This document shows positions 1-5,394 of a stretch of 7,207 nt of DNA, in pieces; position 1 is the stretch's first letter; each line of letters opens with the position of its first letter. The DNA is taken from the NCBI GenBank assembly GCA_025934475.1, contig JAICXZ010000153.1, positions 1-7,207 of the forward strand, given 5' to 3'. The notes beneath the pieces are model-generated. The model did not search any database. It saw only the letters and a list, made by a program, of their open reading frames with translations, and had not been told where the DNA came from. A program made the position numbers and the translations under genes. Source of the stretch: Mucilaginibacter sp. GTDB taxonomy: Bacteria > Bacteroidota > Bacteroidia > Sphingobacteriales > Sphingobacteriaceae.

Positions 1-208
1 AGCTGAGCATTACGCTTGAGATATCATTGTAATTATTAACGTCGCATTTGATGAAGGTGAAGTTGCTGAAATTCACGGGCAGGTTGTCTGCCGCACCAGT
101 CAGCAAATTATCGACCACTACAACATGGTAATCGTCATTTCTGACCAAACAAGCTGCGAGCGAGCTACCGATGTTACCTGCTCCGCCTGTTATTAATATT
201 CTTTTCAT
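1..208 (-). CDS. NAD-dependent sugar-nucleotide epimerase/dehydratase (extended SDR), N-terminal 69 residues only
   Basis: This is the start of an extended short-chain dehydrogenase/reductase; the rest lies beyond the left edge. The visible protein begins MKRILITGGAGNIGS. Residues 7-15 form the TGGAGxIGS dinucleotide-binding loop of the Rossmann fold, with Asn12 where most relatives have Phe. Residues 31-38 (VVDNLLTG) end the second beta strand, where the Asp (D33) normally binds the NAD adenosine ribose, and the DNLLTG wording resembles UDP-glucose 4-epimerases. CDV at 55-57 matches the usual D-V that contacts the adenine. The YxxxK catalytic motif would lie outside the window, so epimerase, 4,6-dehydratase and decarboxylase activities cannot be told apart. 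The likely role is converting a nucleotide sugar for the polysaccharide locus. The start is the first ATG, with no clear Shine-Dalgarno, 22 bp after the stop of the upstream glycosyltransferase gene, suggesting cotranscription. Confidence 0.88.
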   Translation of the reverse strand, partial: MKRILITGGAGNIGSSLAACLVRNDDYHVVVVDNLLTGAADNLPVNFSNFTFIKCDVNNYNDISSVMLS

Positions 209-230
209 AGCGTGGAAAGTTTAAGGTTAT

Positions 231-1421
231 TTAACTTAGTAAGTTGTGATACAAGTCTTCAGTTTCCTTCACTAAACGTGCGTAAGAATAATTCTCAATC
301 GCCGATTTTTCCCCATTCAAGGCCAGCGTATTTCTAAGTTCGGCATTCGATGCTAACTCCCCAAGTTTTTGCGCAAATTGGACCGGGTCCTGATCACACA
401 CGATACCACTATAGCCATTGTTGACTACATCCTTTACCCCACCGACGTCCGTACAAATTACCGCGGTTCCTGATGCCTGGGCCTCAATGATACTTACCGG
501 AGTTCCCTCGTTTACCGAAGTTAATGCGATAATATCGGCACCAGCATTAATTACATCGATATCTTTTCGCCAGGAGGTAAATATTATATCGGCGTCGTAG
601 TTGGTTGTCCCTGGCCTGCAAACGCTGAAACATGAATTACTAGCCTGAGCTATTATAGATTCGAGCAACTCGCCATCACCCACAACAAACACCTTAAACT
701 TCAGCGCAGGATTTTGCTGCCTAAGCAATGAAATCGATTCAATAAACAAAGCATGATTCTTGATCGCCGTAAGTCGCCCGGTAATCGCGATGACTAGCTC
801 ATCTTCTTTAATCCCATAATACGTTCTGAATGCAGCACGCTTAGACTCCTGTTGCTCAGTGAAACGCTGTAAATCGAACCCTAGCTTGATAACATGAACT
901 TTGTTAGCTGGTGCTATTTTATATTTATTCACCAGGTCATCCTTCTGACGCTCACTTATCGAGACAATGGCATCGCTGATACGGCACAGATAACGCTCGA
1001 TATTTAAAAACACGTTGGTTTTGATAGGCGAGAAATAACCGTCGAAGACATTGCCATGATAGGTGTGTACAATAGCTCTCGGTTTCAGGCCGCTGTAGTG
1101 TGCGGCAAGCCTCCCCAGCACCCCGGCTTTTGCAGCGTGGGTGTGAACGATATCGGGTTTGTTATCCTTTATCGACTTGTAGATGTACCTGTAGGCTTTC
1201 AAATCTTTAACCAGATCGATACTTCGCCCCATATGGGGTACATATTCAAAAGGAACATCCAGGTCTTTTAATAAATAGTCAGAATTCCCTTCATACGGCT
1301 CCTTGAAACCGGCCAGCACCAAGGTCTTAAAATCGGGATCAATATACCTCGACAAATACGCCACGTTGTAAGTAGGGCCGCCAATGTTTAGACGGTTAAG
1401 AATACGTAGAATTCGGGGCAT
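231..1421 (-). CDS. GT4-type (GT-B fold) glycosyltransferase, 396 aa
   Basis: This is probably a retaining, cytoplasmic glycosyltransferase adding one sugar to a lipid-linked polysaccharide precursor; donor and acceptor cannot be read from sequence. The N-terminal acceptor domain opens with a Gly-rich loop (LNIGGPTYNV, residues 11-20) and includes HTHAAKAGVLGRLAA at 93-107, a common GT4 N-domain motif. The C-terminal donor domain starts near residue 205 and shows GRLTAIKNH at 215-223 (R216 and K221 are the usual phosphate-contacting Arg/Lys). It also has VVGDGEL at 246-252 and the EX7E motif, EGTPVSIIE, with E305 and E313, followed by GGV at 327-329. Length is normal for the family. Residues 258-275, between VVGDGEL and the FTSWRKDI strand, look somewhat long and contain two Cys. 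The ATG at 1421 faces a 271-bp divergent intergenic region, so this gene probably heads a transcript that includes the epimerase gene downstream. No Shine-Dalgarno is visible. Confidence 0.93.
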   Translation of the reverse strand: MPRILRILNRLNIGGPTYNVAYLSRYIDPDFKTLVLAGFKEPYEGNSDYLLKDLDVPFEYVPHMGRSIDLVKDLKAYRYIYKSIKDNKPDIVHTHAAKAGVLGRLAAHYSGLKPRAIVHTYHGNVFDGYFSPIKTNVFLNIERYLCRISDAIVSISERQKDDLVNKYKIAPANKVHVIKLGFDLQRFTEQQESKRAAFRTYYGIKEDELVIAITGRLTAIKNHALFIESISLLRQQNPALKFKVFVVGDGELLESIIAQASNSCFSVCRPGTTNYDADIIFTSWRKDIDVINAGADIIALTSVNEGTPVSIIEAQASGTAVICTDVGGVKDVVNNGYSGIVCDQDPVQFAQKLGELASNAELRNTLALNGEKSAIENYSYARLVKETEDLYHNLLS

Positions 1422-1454
1422 TTGAATATGGTTTAAATTGAAATAGGTCAGTTA

Positions 1455-1462
1455 CAAATATG
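1455..1462 (-). promoter_or_regulatory. Weak candidate -7 element for the 231-1421 gene
   Basis: Read on the minus strand this is CATATTTG, one mismatch from the Bacteroidota -7 consensus TAnnTTTG. About 19-20 bp upstream on that strand is TTTAG, an imperfect match to the -33 TTTG. A start of transcription a few bases downstream would leave a leader of roughly 25-30 nt before the ATG at 1421. The match is weak, and AT-rich DNA gives such matches by chance. Confidence 0.22.
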
Positions 1463-1540
1463 ACGGCGTAAAAATAATGGCTAAAATAAGAACCAGGACA
1501 AGGCTTGAAAGTTAAGCTTCGGGCTATTGAACGCCATTGG

Positions 1541-1573
1541 TTAAAATTAAATAAATGTTTTAATTAATTTTAA
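1541..1573. repeat. 33-bp nearly perfect A/T palindrome
   Basis: The outer arms TTAAAATTAA (1541-1550) and TTAATTTTAA (1564-1573) are exact 10-bp reverse complements. After one A/A mismatch (1551 and 1563) the symmetry continues with TAAA (1552-1555) and TTTA (1559-1562) around a central TGT. Fourteen of fifteen possible pairs match, and the only G/C base is the central G at 1557. A further copy of GTTAAAATT (1540-1548) recurs in direct orientation at 1582-1590. The symmetry is seen directly. Whether it is a protein-binding site, an upstream promoter element, or chance in AT-rich DNA is unknown. Confidence 0.6.
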
Positions 1574-1649
1574 TTATAATAGTTAAAATTTTGCACAAAA
1601 GGAAGTTATGGCAAACGGAAAAGATGGTGCTACCGATCTATTATATTCT

Positions 1650-1657
1650 TAGCTTTG
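1650..1657 (+). promoter_or_regulatory. Candidate Bacteroidota -7 promoter element (TAGCTTTG) for the membrane-protein gene
   Basis: TAGCTTTG matches the Bacteroidota -7 consensus TAnnTTTG exactly. It sits 35 bp before the ATG at 1693, which would give a short leader of about 25-30 nt. No convincing -33 TTTG is present at the expected 19-23 bp upstream (the region 1623-1632 reads GATGGTGCTA), which lowers confidence. The AT-rich palindrome lies about 75-110 bp upstream. Confidence 0.35.
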
Positions 1658-1692
1658 GCATCGCGATAAATCTGGAATAATACGAAGACGAC

Positions 1693-3084
1693 ATGGGCCA
1701 AATCACCTTATTTGACTATTTGCTGCTGCCTTTGTATCTCTGGCTGATCTTCAAAATAGCTTATTATTACAGAGATAAATATTATCCCAAAGATCATCCA
1801 TACCAGCCCTACTTTATACCGGCCCTATCGGTTAAAATTGGAGGGGCGATATTTATCGGTTTGATCTACAACTATTATTACGACGGTGGTGACACGTTCA
1901 ACTTTTTTTACCATTCCCAGGTTATCAATTCAACCTTCCTGCAATCGCCGCAAAGCTGGTTTATGCTTATAACGCATCAAACGGATACCAGTAATATGAT
2001 AGAGGCAAAGGCGCTGTCGGAAATGTATTGGTTTGATGATATTCCGGCCTATGTCACATCGTGTATTGGTGCATTTATCGGACTGTTCTGTTTTACCAAA
2101 TACCTGGAAATAAACATTATCGTGGCCTGCCTGTCGTTTATGGCTACCTGGCTGATGTTTACCGTTTTTGCGGAGCAATACCCAAAACTGATCAAGTATA
2201 TCGCTATCGCCGTTTTCTTTATGCCCGGGCCGGCCGTATGGGGTTCGGGGCTGTTTAAGGATAGCTTTTGTATCATTTCAATTTGCGGCCTGGTATACGG
2301 TTGTTATTCATTGTTCGAGAAAGGAAAATTGAGTGTTTGGCTCCCGCTGTATATGGCGGTCTCCATTCTTTTGCTTTTGGTTATTAAGGCGTATATATTG
2401 ATCTTGCTACTGCCCATCATCTTATTTAAGATATTCCTGGTTTACCGGAAAAGACTCGCAATACGATATAAAGGAAACGTATTTTATTACGCCATAGTAA
2501 CACTTGTGACCATTGGTGCACTTTTTGTTTTAAGACGGGCAGCAGGTTATATCCAATCAGCTGTAACCATTGAGGCTACATTGGAAACCATAAAACATCA
2601 AAAGGACTATTTGCTGGAAGTGTCTATCCAACAAGATGGCTCAGCTTATGACCTGGGCGATTTTGACCCCACCATGATAAGTATCCTTGGTAAATTCTGG
2701 CCCGCGGTGAATGTAACGCTATTCAGGCCTTACATTTGGGAATCGAGAAGCATTATCCAAATATTCAACTCGGTCGAGTCGCTTTTTATGCTGCTGCTAA
2801 CGGCCTATCTTTTTGTGAGCAGAAACATATTTAAAACCATAAAAAATTTGCTGACCGACGCGAACCTGATTATGTGCCTGTTATTCGCTTTATCCTTTGC
2901 TTTCGTCGTAGGTATATCTACCTACAATTTCGGCTCGCTTTCGCGCTATAAAATTCCATGTACTCCGTTTTACATGCTGCTTATCCTGATCCTCTTGTTT
3001 AAGGATAAGCCCGTTACTGCCGCTAAACCTACCGTTACGGTTACAAATGACCCAGAGATTCCGCCAGGCGTTATACCTGGTTAA
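1693..3084 (+). CDS. Multi-pass membrane protein, putative polysaccharide polymerase (Wzy-like), 463 aa
   Basis: This is an integral inner-membrane protein with about 10-12 hydrophobic segments, roughly at residues 9-25, 44-61, 119-136, 139-160, 166-183, 190-207, 214-250 (likely two), 263-281, 355-376, 388-408 and 422-436. Two large non-membrane loops stand out. Residues 62-118 begin with YYYDGGDTFNFF (61-72). Residues 282-354 end with LFRPYIWESRS (343-353). Other conserved-looking points are WGSGLFKDS (183-191) and the near-C-terminal YNFGSLSRYKIP (411-422). This layout, alone among glycosyltransferases, resembles the membrane polymerases of Wzy-dependent pathways and similar unnamed Bacteroidota proteins; polymerase function is inferred, and a GT-C-type transferase is the alternative. 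The tail (437-463) is hydrophilic and rich in Pro, Thr and Val. The start is bounded by an in-frame TAA at 1678-1680, so no longer product with an ATG is possible. It is the only plus-strand gene here, and its end overlaps the convergent gene by 14 bp. Confidence 0.85.
   Translation: MGQITLFDYLLLPLYLWLIFKIAYYYRDKYYPKDHPYQPYFIPALSVKIGGAIFIGLIYNYYYDGGDTFNFFYHSQVINSTFLQSPQSWFMLITHQTDTSNMIEAKALSEMYWFDDIPAYVTSCIGAFIGLFCFTKYLEINIIVACLSFMATWLMFTVFAEQYPKLIKYIAIAVFFMPGPAVWGSGLFKDSFCIISICGLVYGCYSLFEKGKLSVWLPLYMAVSILLLLVIKAYILILLLPIILFKIFLVYRKRLAIRYKGNVFYYAIVTLVTIGALFVLRRAAGYIQSAVTIEATLETIKHQKDYLLEVSIQQDGSAYDLGDFDPTMISILGKFWPAVNVTLFRPYIWESRSIIQIFNSVESLFMLLLTAYLFVSRNIFKTIKNLLTDANLIMCLLFALSFAFVVGISTYNFGSLSRYKIPCTPFYMLLILILLFKDKPVTAAKPTVTVTNDPEIPPGVIPG
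3071..3084. other. 14-bp tail-to-tail overlap of convergent genes
   Basis: The plus-strand membrane-protein gene stops with TAA at 3082-3084. The minus-strand glycosyltransferase stops with TAA read from 3073 to 3071. The final codons of each gene therefore lie inside the other, and the two mRNAs must be complementary at their 3' ends by at least these bases. Confidence 0.85.
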
Positions 3085-4156
3085 ACACAGCCAGGTATTT
3101 ATGCGCATTAGCCTCGACTGACGAGTGCTCCTCAGCGAACTTTCTTGAATTGCATCCCATTTGTTTTCTTAGTTGTGCATCTTTAATTAGCAGTTCAAGC
3201 TTTTCAATCCATTCTTTATCGTTCTTTACAAGAAAGCCGTTATAACCATCTTCAATCACTTTATAGTTTGGCGCAATGGCTGTTGCGATGATCGGCAACC
3301 CCGCGGCCATATACTGGACCAGTTTGCCGCCGCTTTTCCCATAGGCCCATTTTTCATCGGGCAGAGGATGCAGCCCAATGTCGAATTTTTGGATATTGGC
3401 AACTTCCGTTTCAGCCGTCCAGTGTAATAGTTCTATATCTACACCTTCCAGCACAAAATCATCATCACCCATTACCATAATTTTAACCCGGTATTTTTGG
3501 AAGATGTATTTGAGTACGTCGTCTATAAGGTGAAGGTATTTGCTGGTGGTTTGACTGCCGCTCCATCCTATCACCACGGCATCCGATTGATGCTCTCCTG
3601 GGAATTTATATTTTTTGACGTCAATCGTTGCCGGTATCAATGACAGATTCTGATTAAACTTTTTGGTGTAGGCCACCAATTCATCAGTACTCACCAGCAC
3701 ATGGTCGCTGTTTTTGATCAGGAAGTTTATTTTGGACGATGACTTAAGTGGCTTGATGAACCTATTGTGTTTGCTCGTTTTAACGATGTAAACAAGATCA
3801 TCGATGTCATAAACCTGCTTCTTCGCCACGCGCCGGATGAGCCATTCGGTAATTGGCGGGCCAAAGGGTGTGGCCCAGAGGAATATGTAAACGATGTCAT
3901 ATTGGGGTATACGCAAAAGGTCCCGGAAACGGCGCATATATCCGGCCAGCGTACCGATTACCTTCCCAAACAGATGCCCCCTTTTATAAAGTATTTTCTG
4001 GGTCCTTTCGGAGATGAAGGGCGATATTTCAAGCTCAAATCCATTTTCGCGCCAATCGCTATAATATTGTTCGAACTTAAGGCGCTGACCCGGAACATAG
4101 CCGGTTGGATACGGACATAACACCAGGATTTTTTTGTTTTGCTTCTCAGATTGCAT
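3071..4156 (-). CDS. GT4-like glycosyltransferase (GKxGxKxxQYMA subtype), 361 aa
   Basis: This is a GT-B-fold glycosyltransferase, probably cytoplasmic or peripheral at the membrane. The N-domain opens with KILVLCPYP (9-17) and the subtype motif PGQRLKFEQY (22-31). The Asp-rich YDIDDLVYI (116-124) follows. The C-domain begins near 193 with VVIGWSGSQTT (194-204), then LHWTAETE (244-251), GLHPLPDEKWAYGKSGGK (261-278) and QYMAAGLPIIAT (281-292). In this subtype the usual EX7E segment is replaced by the W-x-x-G-K-x-G-x-K stretch (W270 to K278), so absence of the second Glu is a subtype trait more than decay. Donor and acceptor are unknown. The ATG at 4156 lies inside the 3' end of the preceding glycosyltransferase gene (11-bp overlap), favouring translational coupling. 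The 3' end collides with the convergent membrane-protein gene. No frameshift or truncation is seen. Confidence 0.9.
   Translation of the reverse strand: MQSEKQNKKILVLCPYPTGYVPGQRLKFEQYYSDWRENGFELEISPFISERTQKILYKRGHLFGKVIGTLAGYMRRFRDLLRIPQYDIVYIFLWATPFGPPITEWLIRRVAKKQVYDIDDLVYIVKTSKHNRFIKPLKSSSKINFLIKNSDHVLVSTDELVAYTKKFNQNLSLIPATIDVKKYKFPGEHQSDAVVIGWSGSQTTSKYLHLIDDVLKYIFQKYRVKIMVMGDDDFVLEGVDIELLHWTAETEVANIQKFDIGLHPLPDEKWAYGKSGGKLVQYMAAGLPIIATAIAPNYKVIEDGYNGFLVKNDKEWIEKLELLIKDAQLRKQMGCNSRKFAEEHSSVEANAHKYLAVFNQV
3073..3098 (+). terminator. Inverted repeat at the convergent gene junction, possible terminator
   Basis: ATACCTGG (3073-3080) and CCAGGTAT (3091-3098) are exact 8-bp reverse complements around a 10-nt loop containing the plus-strand stop codon. 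On the plus strand the stem is followed by only a few T residues, and on the minus strand by no T-tract. A competing 5-bp hairpin pairs CCAGG (3064-3068) with the same CCTGG (3076-3080). The position suits a terminator for the plus-strand gene, but the missing T-tract makes it weak. Confidence 0.35.
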
Positions 4157-5393
4157 TGTTATAAGGTTTTATCAGGTTGTGATAAACATTCAAATATTCG
4201 TCGGTTCCTTTATCAAGCGAAAAGTAATCAACCGCGCCATTCCTGATCAATTGAGGATCGGATTCTTCAACTTGTAGCTTCTTTACCACCCCGTCATAAT
4301 AGCCTGCCGAAACAACTAAGCCCGACTGATATGAATGGATGATGTTGTCACTATCCCCAACTCCCGAATTACAGATCACCGGGACCCCCATCGCCATAAT
4401 TTCACCCTGCTTAGTAGGGCTGCTGGCTATCTTGCTGTAAGCCGGTTTGATAAAAAAGATACCATAATTAAAAAGGCTTATCATTATAGGCACCTCTTTC
4501 CGCTCAGCTTTTGTTATAATGATATCCTCAGGTTTAAGTCCGAAATAAGTTGCTCTGTCGATTATGTGCAGAGGCTCATCCTGGGTTACAAATAAAAATT
4601 TCGCCTTATGAATAATGCTTTTCGCCGAAGTAAAAAACTGGAGCATTTCATCGAGCAAGTACCAGGTGCCGATGCTGCCAAGATACCCCAGCACAAAATC
4701 ATCTTCGTTCATATTGAGTTGTTGTCGCGCTTGTTGCTGTTGGGCTTTAGTTATTTTATCGGGATCGAAGAGTGCAGTGTCCACACAGCATGGGATAACG
4801 GTTATTTTTTCAGAATCTATTTGCAAATCCTTCCATGTCAGTATCTCTTCTTTGGCAGCCTGGGTGAGGGTAATGACCGCGGTAGACTCCCTGATAAATT
4901 CAATCTCCTTCTTTTTGAAAAACCGATATATGGTTTTGAAAACTGGATTTTTTAGATTCCACAAATTACCATCCACCCGCTCATCGGCCCAAAAACCACG
5001 CATGTCAAAAATAAACTGCAAATTATATTTGCGCTTGAAAGCATATCCTGCTAACGCAGGGATATAGCTTCGACAATGAACGAAGTCAAATTTCATCGAT
5101 TGATGCAGATTTGCTACCGTACGTTTTAACCGGGCATAATCGTACAACGTGGATATGACGGGCGGCCATTTGGTATATAACAACGGAGACCATTTTATTC
5201 CGGCTGAATCCAGCAGATTTTGAATCAGCTCTTTTCTTTCTTCGTACTTTGCCTTTTTCTCAAAGCTCAGAATGGTGAAGGCAAAGCCCCTGTTACTTAA
5301 AGCAACAAGATACGGGATGACCTGCGACTGCCCGAGCGGATCGGTCATGCCGTCATAAGATATATAGAGCACGTGCTTTTTCTCTGCCATCAT
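4146..5393 (-). CDS. GT4-like glycosyltransferase with YDGMTDPLGQSQV signature, 415 aa
   Basis: This is a GT-B glycosyltransferase of a type common in Bacteroidota surface-polysaccharide clusters. The N-terminus carries the hallmark YDGMTDPLGQSQVIPYL (13-29). Next come FVHCRSYIPALAGY (104-117), FDMRGFWADERVDG (129-142) and PCCVDTALFDP (201-211). The donor domain starts near residue 233 with LGYLGSIGTWY (235-245), then ITKAERKEVP (293-302) and PTKQGEIMAMGVPVICN (326-342). Glu331 sits where the second Glu of EX7E is expected, but position 323 is Ala, so the first Glu appears absent; the surrounding KIASSPTK seems typical of this subtype. The specific sugar is unknown. Two adjacent ATG codons (5393 and 5390) can both serve as the start. 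The first lies 1 bp after the TGA of the amidotransferase gene, and the stop overlaps the next gene by 11 bp, placing it in the middle of a compact operon. Confidence 0.92.
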   Translation of the reverse strand: MMAEKKHVLYISYDGMTDPLGQSQVIPYLVALSNRGFAFTILSFEKKAKYEERKELIQNLLDSAGIKWSPLLYTKWPPVISTLYDYARLKRTVANLHQSMKFDFVHCRSYIPALAGYAFKRKYNLQFIFDMRGFWADERVDGNLWNLKNPVFKTIYRFFKKKEIEFIRESTAVITLTQAAKEEILTWKDLQIDSEKITVIPCCVDTALFDPDKITKAQQQQARQQLNMNEDDFVLGYLGSIGTWYLLDEMLQFFTSAKSIIHKAKFLFVTQDEPLHIIDRATYFGLKPEDIIITKAERKEVPIMISLFNYGIFFIKPAYSKIASSPTKQGEIMAMGVPVICNSGVGDSDNIIHSYQSGLVVSAGYYDGVVKKLQVEESDPQLIRNGAVDYFSLDKGTDEYLNVYHNLIKPYNNAI

Positions 5394-5394
5394 C

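Larger units (their letters stand above)
1422..1692. promoter_or_regulatory. Divergent intergenic region between glycosyltransferase and polymerase-like gene
   Basis: These 271 bp separate two genes that start in opposite directions, so both should have promoters here. The stretch 1541-1592 is almost entirely A/T and contains a large palindrome. A Bacteroidota-type -7 element lies on the plus strand at 1650-1657, and a one-mismatch version lies on the minus strand at 1455-1462. A 14-codon reading frame with a purine-rich leader (AAAAGGAAG) occupies 1608-1652. No transfer RNA, riboswitch or known regulator site was recognised. Confidence 0.6.

Noticed and set aside
1575..1580. TATAAT as a sigma-70 type -10 box
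   Set aside because: There is no matching -35 at the right spacing, the surroundings are almost pure A/T so the match is expected by chance, and the host is probably a Bacteroidota with a different consensus.
3767..4120. Plus-strand open frame of 117 codons
   Set aside because: It is entirely antisense to the 361-aa glycosyltransferase and has no family motif.
4608..5067. Plus-strand open frames of 115 and 150 codons
   Set aside because: They lie wholly antisense to the well-supported glycosyltransferase at 4146-5393, overlap each other in different frames and show no recognisable domain.
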